A DNA stretch of 34,013 bases, from assembly GCA_028692055.1 (NCBI GenBank), contig JAQUYA010000024.1, positions 1-34,013 of the forward strand, read 5' to 3'. The DNA is from Lachnospiraceae bacterium. Its GTDB lineage: Bacteria; Bacillota; Clostridia; Lachnospirales; Lachnospiraceae. The translations under genes were made by a program, and so were the position numbers. Below the pieces are notes generated by a model, which made no database searches, was not told where the DNA came from, and saw nothing but the letters and a program-made list of their open reading frames with translations. Positions 1 to 6,146 of this stretch are shown piece by piece (the first letter of the stretch is position 1; each line of letters begins with the position of its first letter).

Positions 1-1
1 T

Positions 2-538
2 GGAACACTTGCATCTGTTGCGGCGCAAAGCATGGATGTTTCAGCAAACAGCGAAGAATTAAGCGAGATAGAACTAAATCGGAGCAATGGAGTAGTTGAA
101 AGTGCAGATGATGTGGTAAAGGGTGGTACTAAAACGATTTCATATACGGAGTATGATGATATTTATCAAAGCAGCATTCAGAATGCAGGAAAAGATAAAG
201 TTATGCTTGGAAAATATGATGGTGGAGGTTCGACCAGCTATATAACTAAAGCAGGAAAGGATTATGAATATTTCAGTTTGGGAAAAGATTGGGATGCTAT
301 CAAAGCACAATATGGATATTCAGACAGTGAAATGTTTAAGCTGTTTAATGAGTCATTCTTAGATGATGGGATCAATGCTGGAAAAACATTTCAATTTTCA
401 CATGATCCTAGATTTGATACAGCATCATTGGGAGAAGAACTAAAATATTTAGAACAACATGGATATGTTTATGATGTTGGGAGTATGAGTGCAAGTTTTG
501 ATGAAAGTATAATAGGAATAAACGGAATAGTTAATTAG
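2..538 (+). CDS. C-terminal end of a polymorphic toxin (partial)
   Basis: The reading frame is open to the left window edge, so this is the 3' end of a longer gene. The first ATG (position 32) is probably internal. The first ~55 visible residues are a low-complexity, Ser/Glu/Asn-rich linker. After them comes a compact tip domain of about 120 residues with an MLGKYDGGG stretch, aromatic-rich central strands and a FQFSHDP segment. An immunity-sized gene follows after 12 nt, and its Shine-Dalgarno overlaps this gene's stop codon. This is the usual layout of a secreted or contact-delivered toxin tip and its antidote. No catalytic motif is recognised, so the activity (nuclease or other) is unknown. 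The delivery domain (LXG, WXG or Rhs) lies outside the window. Confidence 0.6.
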   Translation, partial: GTLASVAAQSMDVSANSEELSEIELNRSNGVVESADDVVKGGTKTISYTEYDDIYQSSIQNAGKDKVMLGKYDGGGSTSYITKAGKDYEYFSLGKDWDAIKAQYGYSDSEMFKLFNESFLDDGINAGKTFQFSHDPRFDTASLGEELKYLEQHGYVYDVGSMSASFDESIIGINGIVN

Positions 539-550
539 GAGGAAACGAAT

Positions 551-907
551 ATGAAGAATATAAAGGAAGTAAATAAGGTAATTGTGGAATTTCTAGGACA
601 CAAAGCAAAAATAATGTACATTGATTCAACCAAAAATGAAGCAGCTTTTATGTTGTATGATTCTTTTTTGTTTAAATTTCAGTTGGATGAGAATCATAAT
701 ACTTTTGGATGTGGATTAGAATTTAGTGATGGGATGATTTCAAAAAGATTTTTAGGAAAGGATATATCATTAGACAGTGACGAAAAATCCATAAAAGAAA
801 GTCTGAAAATTATTGATGATTATTGTAGATTACGACTGCCAGATAAGTTTCTGGATTCATATTACAAAGCATATGTAACCAGCCAATATGAGGATTGCGA
901 TTTGTAA
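551..907 (+). CDS. Candidate immunity protein to the upstream toxin tip
   Basis: This is a small acidic protein of 118 aa with no signal peptide or membrane segment, so it should be cytosolic. An AGGAGG at 537-542 sits 8 nt before the ATG and overlaps the toxin stop codon, suggesting coupled translation of toxin and antidote. The family is not recognised. The assignment rests on size, position directly behind a toxin tip, and coupling. It contains a Cys in CGLEF and a C-terminal Tyr-rich helix, but no motif that names a domain. Confidence 0.5.
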   Translation: MKNIKEVNKVIVEFLGHKAKIMYIDSTKNEAAFMLYDSFLFKFQLDENHNTFGCGLEFSDGMISKRFLGKDISLDSDEKSIKESLKIIDDYCRLRLPDKFLDSYYKAYVTSQYEDCDL

Positions 908-970
908 AAGTAGAAAGGATTAATAAAGGTAGTAAAAATTAAGCTTAATAAAGATTAATGATATTTTTCC

Positions 971-1000
971 TTGACGATCCCAAAACGTCCATGTTACAAT
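971..1000 (+). promoter_or_regulatory. Sigma-A type promoter, extended -10 (copy A)
   Basis: TTGACG (971-976) and TACAAT (995-1000) are separated by 18 nt, with a TG one base before the -10. It is conserved in the second repeat. No plus-strand gene follows. The next element is a strong hairpin with a T-run at 1062-1110, so the expected product is a short RNA. Confidence 0.6.
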
Positions 1001-1006
1001 GGCACT

Positions 1007-1110
1007 CACCAGGGGGTATAAGGGGGAAAATTATCTGGGATAATTTCATAAAAACACAGTATCAGCGGTATTTCCAGAATTTAACCATTTCGGAAATACC
1101 GCTGACTTTT
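1007..1110 (+). ncRNA. Candidate ~104-nt small RNA (copy A)
   Basis: The transcript is predicted to start about 7 nt after the -10 and stop at the hairpin/T-run. It carries two G5 runs separated by TATAA, identical in both copies, and ends in a 14-bp stem. Compared with copy B, the third stem pair changes from A-T to G-C on both sides, a compensatory change. No conserved ORF is seen in it. Function is unknown; it matches no RNA family I recognise. Confidence 0.4.
1062..1110 (+). terminator. Strong hairpin, probably bidirectional terminator (copy A)
   Basis: A perfect 14-bp stem (1062-1075 with 1092-1105) has a 16-nt loop and is followed by C-TTTT on the plus strand. On the minus strand it lies just past the stop of the minus-strand gene at 1118 and is followed after ~8 nt by a T-run (the A-run at 1050-1054). 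It can therefore end both the short plus-strand RNA and the minus-strand gene. Confidence 0.65.
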
Positions 1111-1117
1111 GTATGAG

Positions 1118-1408
1118 TTACTTGAAATTCGCCAATTGCATGAGTAGTGAAAAGCAGCATTGCATTCCCATACGGAATACAACCATGGAGTACGCTGCAT
1201 TTCTGGCAGTGATGGCATCTGTCCAGTCTTCGATAATACTGCATTGCTCTTTTGATAGGTTCAGATTTACATATTTCTGATAAAGAACGTATTCCTCGGC
1301 AATTGCTTTTTGGTAATCAGAGTCTGCATTCAGTTGGTTGCGAACATTGTTACCTGAACGCTGTTCTAGATAAGTGTATAGCAGGTCAAATATTTTATTA
1401 TCTATCAT
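1118..1408 (-). CDS. Small conserved protein, DUF6809-like (copy A)
   Basis: The product is 96 aa, cytosolic, mostly helical and acidic in the middle. It has a consistent N-terminal pattern (MIDNKIFDLLYTYLEQRSG) and a hydrophobic C-terminal segment containing RMGMQCCFSLLMQL. It resembles, from memory, the small Firmicute proteins labelled DUF6809; that match is unverified. The start is well supported: an AAAGGAGG complement at 1418-1425 lies 9 nt upstream. It differs from the copy at 4584-4874 at 7 of 96 residues. The terminator lies immediately downstream. The protein's conservation, opposite orientation to the transposase and position inside a duplicated unit suggest a passenger or accessory gene of unknown role. 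Confidence 0.65.
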   Translation of the reverse strand: MIDNKIFDLLYTYLEQRSGNNVRNQLNADSDYQKAIAEEYVLYQKYVNLNLSKEQCSIIEDWTDAITARNAAYSMVVFRMGMQCCFSLLMQLANFK

Positions 1409-1954
1409 CGTCTACAACCTCCTTTCTGACATCACACGATACTGTAGAAGTCAGAATCAATCCATTCATAGAACCCAATAAAAATTGGTGTTTAATATAT
1501 AGCAGATTGAACAAAAGAGGTTGGTGACACAACAAATCTGAAATATAACAAAAAGTTATGTCATTGTAGATATTGCCCAACGGCTCTGCCGTTGGGTGTT
1601 TCTTTGGTTTATGCCAGTCTTTTTGGCATAAACCCTTTAACCTGCACTATTTTCGACCCTACTCATTTGGGTTAATTTCAAGTAAATCACTTCTTTCACA
1701 TTTCGCCAACAAGGGTAAAATACTTTGTCAGGCTTAACTACTTCGATACTGCTTCACAAAATGGCACACAGGGCAACACGCACGCTCACAGGGGCAAGGG
1801 AAGTATAAATATTATCTTCCCTAGAAGGTTTTGTGCATGTTTTTGTTATTTCTCTGTTTTAGGTACTTTGGCATAAAGTAAAATTTGCTCTAAAATCATA
1901 AGTTTTTCTCCAAAATTAAAATTGACTTGCAATTACTGTTTTTCAGAGTTAACA
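1409..1954. other. Non-coding stretch with paired hairpins (copy A)
   Basis: No convincing gene is present. It holds the ribosome binding site and presumably the promoter of the minus-strand 96-aa gene. Two adjacent perfect hairpins lie at 1576-1596 (9-bp stem, TCT loop) and 1606-1634 (11-bp stem, 7-nt loop). In the second repeat the 1606-1634 stem shows two compensatory pair changes (G-C to A-T and T-A to G-C), which supports a folded RNA or DNA hairpin. The segment 1635-1900 is well conserved between copies without an open frame. Confidence 0.6.
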
Positions 1955-2140
1955 TCACACACCACAAGAGATTTATTTACTCCTGTGTCCAAGCAGTTCT
2001 GCTTGGAAATCTCCACTGAAGGAGCGAAATGCTCCCAGAAATGGATAGACTAAACCACCCTTGTCCCCTTAGTTGTGAAAAACGTAATTCTAAGCGAGAG
2101 ACTTATCAGTTGAGGTTGTCACTGTTTTGAAAACGGAGGA
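1955..2140 (+). ncRNA. Candidate IS110 bridge RNA (copy A)
   Basis: It lies directly upstream of the IS110 transposase, where this family is known to encode a bridge RNA that specifies donor and target. Visible structure: outer stem 1968-1974 with 2007-2013, enclosing hairpin 1989-1995/2000-2006; hairpin 2021-2025/2031-2035; and stem 2068-2072/2090-2094 with a 17-nt loop. The last stem has two compensatory T-A to C-G changes in copy B. The most variable parts are single-stranded (around 1957-1966 and 1975-1988), as expected for guide loops. A TTGCAA..TTAACA promoter-like pair (1928-1954) precedes it. Ends are approximate. Confidence 0.5.
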
Positions 2141-2146
2141 AAAGCG

Positions 2147-3355
2147 ATGAATGTAAGAAAAGAAGATTTAATCTATGTAGGCATCGACCTACATAAGGAG
2201 ACTCACACAGCAGTCATTCTGGACTGTTGGAACACAAAACTTGGAGAAATTACGTTTGCCAATACTCCTGCTGAGTTTCCAAAGCTAGTACGGAAGGTAA
2301 AAAAGTATTGCGATAATGGAAAAGAAGCAGTATATGGTCTTGAAAATGCGTATGGCTATGGACGTTCTCTTGCAGTATGGTTGCTTGCAAAGAATCTTAT
2401 CGTGAAAGATGTAAACACATCCTTGTCGCACAGACAGGCAAAGCACCGCGCCATGTACAGAAAAAGTGACAGTGATGATGCTCAGGCGATAGCTCTTGCA
2501 ACCATAAATATGTTAGAAGAATTACCAGATGCCTGTCCCAATGATGCCTACTGGTCACTTGGTCAGTTGGTGAATAGAAGGGATAATATCATGCGTCATA
2601 TCATCCGACTACGGAATCAGCTGCATGAACAAGTATGTGTAGCCTATCCAAGTTATAAGCAATTTTTTACGGATATCGGAAGTAAAACAGCACTTCACTT
2701 TTGGAATGAGTATCCTTCCGAGAAATATCTGAAAGGCAAGACAGTAGAAGATTTAAAGGAAGAAATGATTGTTATTAGTCACAATCAGTGCTCCACAAAA
2801 AGGTGTCAAAAGATTTTAGAAACGATTGAAAATGATAAGACAGAGGAAAAAGAATACCAAGATAGCAGGGATGTTATCACAAGAGGAATTGTGAAAGACC
2901 TTGCGCATTATTATAATCAACAAAAAGAAATCGATCAAGAACTGGAGAAAATGTATTTCAGTCTGGGATTTACGCTTACCACCATTCCAGGAGTAAGTAT
3001 AACTACCGCAGTGAAACTGCTGGCAGAGATAGGAGATATTAACCGCTTTGGAAGTGCTGCAAAGTTAGCACAGTTTGCGGGAATTGCTCCGCTGAAACTG
3101 TCATCTGCAGGAAAAGGAAAGAATAAGGCATCCAAGCAGGGAAATAGAAGATTACAGGCAACCTTATATTTTCTGTCAATTCAGATGATACAGACCTCAT
3201 CAAAAGGCACTCCAAGAAATCCAATATTTCGAGAGTATTATGATAAACGGATTGCCGAAGGAAAGAATCCCAAGCAGGTGCTGATCTATATTTCAAGAAG
3301 ATTGGTAAATATCATTTATGGAATGCTGAAAAATCAGACAGAATACCGGATGTAG
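2147..3355 (+). CDS. IS110-family transposase (DEDD recombinase), intact
   Basis: At 402 aa it is a usual length for the family. The N-terminal RuvC-like DEDD domain shows D14 (YVGIDLHKE), E66 (GLENAYG) and D108/D111 in KSDSDDA. A helical middle follows, then the C-terminal Transposase_20 domain from about residue 275 with TIPGVSITTAVKLLAEIGD, and the serine-bearing region LSSAGKGKNKASKQGNRRL (S319/S320), where the nucleophilic serine is expected. Start: GGAGG six nt upstream of the ATG. Enzymes of this group move a circular, sequence-specific element guided by a bridge RNA encoded next to them. All key residues are present, so it is probably active. Confidence 0.93.
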   Translation: MNVRKEDLIYVGIDLHKETHTAVILDCWNTKLGEITFANTPAEFPKLVRKVKKYCDNGKEAVYGLENAYGYGRSLAVWLLAKNLIVKDVNTSLSHRQAKHRAMYRKSDSDDAQAIALATINMLEELPDACPNDAYWSLGQLVNRRDNIMRHIIRLRNQLHEQVCVAYPSYKQFFTDIGSKTALHFWNEYPSEKYLKGKTVEDLKEEMIVISHNQCSTKRCQKILETIENDKTEEKEYQDSRDVITRGIVKDLAHYYNQQKEIDQELEKMYFSLGFTLTTIPGVSITTAVKLLAEIGDINRFGSAAKLAQFAGIAPLKLSSAGKGKNKASKQGNRRLQATLYFLSIQMIQTSSKGTPRNPIFREYYDKRIAEGKNPKQVLIYISRRLVNIIYGMLKNQTEYRM

Positions 3356-3503
3356 GAATAATCAAAATAATCAAAATCATTGAAAATAAAGTGGTTTTGA
3401 TTCTATGGATATGGTAAAATTAGAACAGCTATTTTTTCAAAAACAGTTATTTGAAACACACACCTTTTTTTAGAAAAGAAAAGGAAGGTCTGGTTCAATA
3501 TAA
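3356..3503. other. Right flank of the IS110 element
   Basis: There is no gene. It holds an AT-rich inverted repeat (AATCAAAA at about 3374-3381 with TTTTGATT at 3395-3402) and several T-runs that may end transposase transcription. The insertion junction must lie here, because the toxin-like open frame resumes after a stop at 3501-3503. Confidence 0.5.
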
Positions 3504-3959
3504 GTAGTATGTTTCAGATTTAAGGGTGGTTTAGAGGGAGCTAGTGGAGCTGGGAGCGCAAAAACTATCAGTACACAGAGTGCGGAGAGTGTTAACAAAA
3601 CTTTTCCAAAAGGATATGAACCACCATATCAGCCTGGAACACAAATGAAAGTAGTGGAATTAACTCAAAATACAAAACCTGGAGAATTTGTAAGAGTTTA
3701 TGATAATGTTAATTCAGGACAAGCTGGTAGTTGGATAATGAAAGGTGAAGATATTGCGGGATTAACCCCTCAACAAATCCAAAATAAATTTGCACTTCCC
3801 ACAACGCCAACTCATGTGACAGATGTTACATTGGAAGCAGGTACGCAATTACGGATAGGTACTGCCAATGGATTGTTTGGGTATGAAGGCGGAGGAACAC
3901 AGTTTGATATGATGGGGCAAAGAGTAGGAGAATTTACAAATGGCAGATTGTTGCCTTGA
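3504..3959 (+). pseudogene. Displaced toxin-tip cassette lacking a delivery domain
   Basis: The frame is open from 3504, but the first ATG is at 3645, without a good ribosome binding site. The segment before it encodes a linker (GLEGASGAGSAKTIS) of the kind found inside polymorphic toxins. So the unit looks like the C-terminal piece of a larger toxin gene, stored as an orphan tip. The ~110-residue tip has EFVRVYDNVNSGQAGSW, an AGLTPQQIQNKFALPTTPTHV stretch and a Gly-rich GYEGGGTQFD near the end. I recall similar tips in CdiA/Rhs-type toxins but cannot assign an activity. An immunity-like gene follows 13 nt later. It could become active by recombination into a full toxin gene. Confidence 0.55.
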
Positions 3960-3972
3960 TATGGAGGTTAGG

Positions 3973-4353
3973 ATGGATATAAATTATGAGGTAATAGAAA
4001 AAACACTTAAAACAGATAATTTTACTGTCAATTTTGAACATGATATTCAAGATGTTATATTATGGGACGGAATTTATACCATTTTGCTTTCTATACCCAA
4101 TGAAGTTGACGAAGTAGATAATATTTATGGTGTAAACTTAAGTGGGGAAGTGATTTGGAGAATAGAAAATCCTGTAAAAGCATTTAATTTAAACGAAGAT
4201 GAGCAGGGATATGATTATATGGCTTCAAGTATATACGTTCTTATGCATTTGAGTGCAGAAGGAGTTTTTACAGCAAATACTTTTTTGGGAATGAGATATA
4301 TATTTGATTATAAGACTGGAAAATTATTAAAGCAGGAGTGTAGTCGATGGTAA
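3973..4353 (+). CDS. Candidate immunity protein of the orphan toxin tip
   Basis: This is a very acidic 126-aa protein without signal or membrane segments, rich in beta strands (for example IYGVNLSGEVIWRI and YIFDYKTGKLL). The start at 3973 is chosen because GGAGG at 3963-3967 lies 5 nt upstream. In-frame ATGs at 3940 and 3961 are possible, but the first lies within the toxin-tip frame. Placement directly behind a toxin tip and acidic charge fit an immunity role; the family is not named. It keeps a good start and RBS even though its partner has no obvious start. Confidence 0.5.
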   Translation: MDINYEVIEKTLKTDNFTVNFEHDIQDVILWDGIYTILLSIPNEVDEVDNIYGVNLSGEVIWRIENPVKAFNLNEDEQGYDYMASSIYVLMHLSAEGVFTANTFLGMRYIFDYKTGKLLKQECSRW

Positions 4354-4435
4354 TAGTAGCATAGAAGTAATATTATAGGTATGGTTGTCACAAAATAATA
4401 GGAAATAATTATGACTGTTATGATCATGTTTTTCC

Positions 4436-4465
4436 TTGACGATTCCAAAACGTCCATGTTACAAT
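4436..4465 (+). promoter_or_regulatory. Sigma-A type promoter, extended -10 (copy B)
   Basis: TTGACG (4436-4441) and TACAAT (4460-4465) have an 18-nt spacer and an upstream TG, as in copy A. Promoter boxes are unchanged while the surrounding sequence has drifted. Confidence 0.6.
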
Positions 4466-4471
4466 GGCACT

Positions 4472-4576
4472 CACCAGGGGGTATAAGGGGGAAAATCCGC
4501 TAGGATAATTTCATGAAAAACACAGTATCGGCGGTATTTCCAGAATTTAAACATTTTGGAAATACCGCCGATTTTT
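4472..4576 (+). ncRNA. Candidate ~105-nt small RNA (copy B)
   Basis: It has the same layout as the 1007-1110 RNA: predicted start shortly after the -10, two G5 runs, and a terminal 14-bp hairpin followed by five T. The third pair of the stem is G-C here and A-T in copy A. A short inverted repeat upstream of the G-to-hairpin segment in copy A is not preserved here, so only the terminal stem has comparative support. Confidence 0.4.
4528..4576 (+). terminator. Strong hairpin with T-run (copy B)
   Basis: A perfect 14-bp stem (4528-4541 with 4558-4571) is followed by TTTTT. It sits just beyond the stop of the minus-strand gene (4584), so it can serve both strands. Confidence 0.7.
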
Positions 4577-4583
4577 GTGTAAG

Positions 4584-4874
4584 TTACTTTAAATTTGCCA
4601 GTTGCATCAGTAGTGAAAAGCAGCATTGCATTCCCATACGGAACACAACCATGGAGTATGCTGCATTTCGGGCAGTGATGGCATCTGTCCAGTCTTCGAT
4701 AATACTGCATTGTTCTTTTGATAGGTTCAGGTTTTCGTATTTCTGATAAAGTGCGCATTCCTCGGCAATGGCTTTTTGGTAATCAGAGTCTGCATTCAGT
4801 TGGTCGCGAACGTTATTACCTGAACGCTGCTCCAGATAAGTATATAGCAGGTCAAATATTTTATGCTCTATCAT
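4584..4874 (-). CDS. Small conserved protein, DUF6809-like (copy B)
   Basis: This is the 96-aa twin of the gene at 1118-1408, about 93% identical at the protein level and with the same AAAGGAGG complement (4884-4891) before the start. Changes cluster in the N-terminal third and the acidic middle. The stretch from LNLSKEQCSIIEDW to the C-terminal hydrophobic part is almost unchanged. Retention of an intact frame and RBS next to a broken transposase suggests the gene is kept for its own sake. Function unknown. Confidence 0.65.
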   Translation of the reverse strand: MIEHKIFDLLYTYLEQRSGNNVRDQLNADSDYQKAIAEECALYQKYENLNLSKEQCSIIEDWTDAITARNAAYSMVVFRMGMQCCFSLLMQLANLK

Positions 4875-5429
4875 CGTCTAAAACCTCCTTTCTGACATCA
4901 CACGATACTGTAAAAGTTAGAATCAATCCATTCACAGAATCCAATAAAAATTAGCATTAAAAATATAGAAGATTGAACAAAATAGAGCGATACCATAATA
5001 AATCTAAAATAATAAAGAAAATTATGCCATAGACGATACTGCCCAACGGCTCTGCCGGTGAGTGTTTCTTTGAGTTATTCCAGTCCTTTTGGCATAACTC
5101 CTTTAACCTGCACTATTTTCGACCCTACTCATTTGGGTTAATTTCAAGTAAGTCGTTTCTTTCATATTTCGCCAACAAGGGCAAAATACTTTGTCAGGTT
5201 TAACCACTTCGATACCGCTCCTCAAAATGGCACACAGGGCAACACGCACGTTCACAGGGGTAAGAGAAGGGTAAATTGTATCCCCCGTAGAGAGTTCTGT
5301 GCATATTTTTGTTCTTTCTCTGCTTTAGGTTCTTTGGCATAAAGGGAAATTTGCTCTAAAATCATAAGTTTTTTCTCCAAAATTAAAATTGACTTGCAAT
5401 TACTGTTTTTCAGAGTTAACATCACGACA
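4875..5429. other. Non-coding stretch with degenerate paired hairpins (copy B)
   Basis: This is the counterpart of 1409-1954, with no convincing gene. The first hairpin (counterpart of 1576-1596) has lost two pairs. The second (GAGTTATTCCA with TGGCATAACTC) keeps its fold through two compensatory changes but has one new mismatch. Confidence 0.55.
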
Positions 5430-5626
5430 CTCGCAAGAGGGTTTCACCACCAAGAGATTTATCTTCTCTTGTGTCCAAGCCCTTCTGCTTGGAAATCTCC
5501 ACTGAAGGAGCGAAACGCTCCCAGAAATGGATAGACTAAACCACCCTTGTCCACCCAGTTGTGAAGAACGTAAATCTGGAGTAGAGACTTATCAGTTGAG
5601 GTTGTCACTGTTTTGAAAACGGAGGA
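5430..5626 (+). ncRNA. Candidate IS110 bridge RNA (copy B, orphan)
   Basis: It keeps the stems of copy A: outer stem 5454-5460 with 5493-5499, inner hairpin 5475-5480/5487-5492, hairpin GGAGC/GCTCC, and stem 5555-5558/5576-5579. The last holds compensatory changes relative to copy A. It has extra bases around 5426-5450, and a changed internal loop at 5461-5474. The transposase behind it is broken, so if it is made it would need the intact transposase of copy A. Confidence 0.45.
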
Positions 5627-5632
5627 AAAGCG

Positions 5633-5852
5633 ATGAATGTAAGAAAAGAAGATTTAATCTATGTAGGCATCGACCTGCATAAGGAGACACATACCGCAGT
5701 CATTCTAGACTGTTGGAACACAAAACTTGGAGAGATTACGTTTGCCAATACTCCTGCTGAGTTTCCAAAGTTAGTACGGAAAGTAAAAAAATATTGTATA
5801 GAAAATAAACAAGCAGTATATGGTCTTGAAAATGCCTATGGCTATGGTCGTT
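5633..5852 (+). pseudogene. Truncated IS110 transposase remnant
   Basis: It has the same start and RBS as the intact copy and keeps D14 and E66 of the DEDD site. It breaks off at about codon 73, losing the last two acidic residues and the whole Transposase_20 domain with its serine. The frame runs on into unrelated sequence without a stop, giving a 118-codon chimera (5633-5989). It cannot be an active transposase. Confidence 0.9.
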
Positions 5853-5989
5853 ATCTGATTACGAAGAATGGAACATATAAAGCAGTATTGGATATGAATC
5901 AAATGGGAGAAGCAATGTCACATATATATTATCTGAATTCACTTATTCAGAATGTATTGAGTAGTATAAGAGAGAGCGGTGAACTTTAA
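5853..5989 (+). pseudogene. Antitoxin-like fragment fused to the transposase remnant
   Basis: The 45 codons start with a LITKNGTYKAVLDMNQM stretch. This resembles the central strand-turn-strand of Phd/YefM-type antitoxins (typically VTKNG..VVVMD), followed by a helical tail ending in IRESGEL. The N-terminal DNA-binding half is missing, replaced by IS110 sequence, and no toxin gene follows. I read it as the stump of an antitoxin gene left by an IS110-associated deletion or insertion. Confidence 0.4.
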
Positions 5990-6077
5990 ATCAAGAGAAC
6001 AGTATGCTTAAGTAAAATTCGCGAAAGTGGTGCTTTCTAATTGAAAAAACTTTTTTCTTTCTAAAGCAGAACAAATG

Positions 6078-6086
6078 TGCTATACT
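6078..6086 (+). promoter_or_regulatory. Extended -10 promoter for parE
   Basis: A TGCTATACT match to the extended -10 consensus lies 61 nt before the parE start. The -35 is poor. It falls inside the longer possible parE frame, one reason to prefer the later start at 6147. Confidence 0.4.
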
Positions 6087-6146
6087 TCAGTTTATATGAT
6101 TGTAAAATATACAATGAACGAGGCTGGAATAGGAAGGATTAATGAA

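Larger units (their letters stand above)
964..2366 (+). repeat. Long direct repeat, copy A (intact IS110 side)
   Basis: This segment is strongly similar to 4429-5852. It includes a promoter, a short RNA/hairpin, a minus-strand 96-codon gene, a structured non-coding stretch and the first ~73 codons of an IS110 transposase. Similarity starts at the T-run before TTGACGAT and ends in the GYGR codons of the transposase. Substitutions and a few indels in loops separate the copies, so the duplication is not very recent. Recombination between copies A and B would remove the toxin/immunity pair lying between them. Confidence 0.9.
1900..3500 (+). mobile_element. IS110-family insertion sequence, copy A (ends approximate)
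   Basis: It consists of an intact DEDD/Transposase_20 transposase and a structured upstream non-coding end, as in IS110-group elements. Such elements lack terminal inverted repeats, so boundaries cannot be set by eye. The right end falls between the transposase stop (3355) and the restart of the toxin-like frame at about 3504. The left end may be near 1900, or the mobile unit may include everything from 964, since the whole stretch is duplicated. Confidence 0.6.
4429..5852 (+). repeat. Long direct repeat, copy B (broken IS110 side)
   Basis: This is the second copy of 964-2366, in the same orientation, starting just after the second immunity-like gene. It carries the same promoter, hairpin RNA, minus-strand gene, structured non-coding DNA and transposase start. 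It ends abruptly inside the transposase GYGR codons, where unrelated sequence is joined in frame. Confidence 0.9.

Noticed and set aside
1252-1527. Plus-strand ORF of 91 codons opposite the 96-aa gene
   Set aside because: It is antisense to the better supported minus-strand gene, has no RBS, and the matching frame in copy B has a different length and end.
964-5852. CRISPR array or integron-like repeats
   Set aside because: There are only two long direct repeats with genes inside, and no short regularly spaced repeats or integrase.
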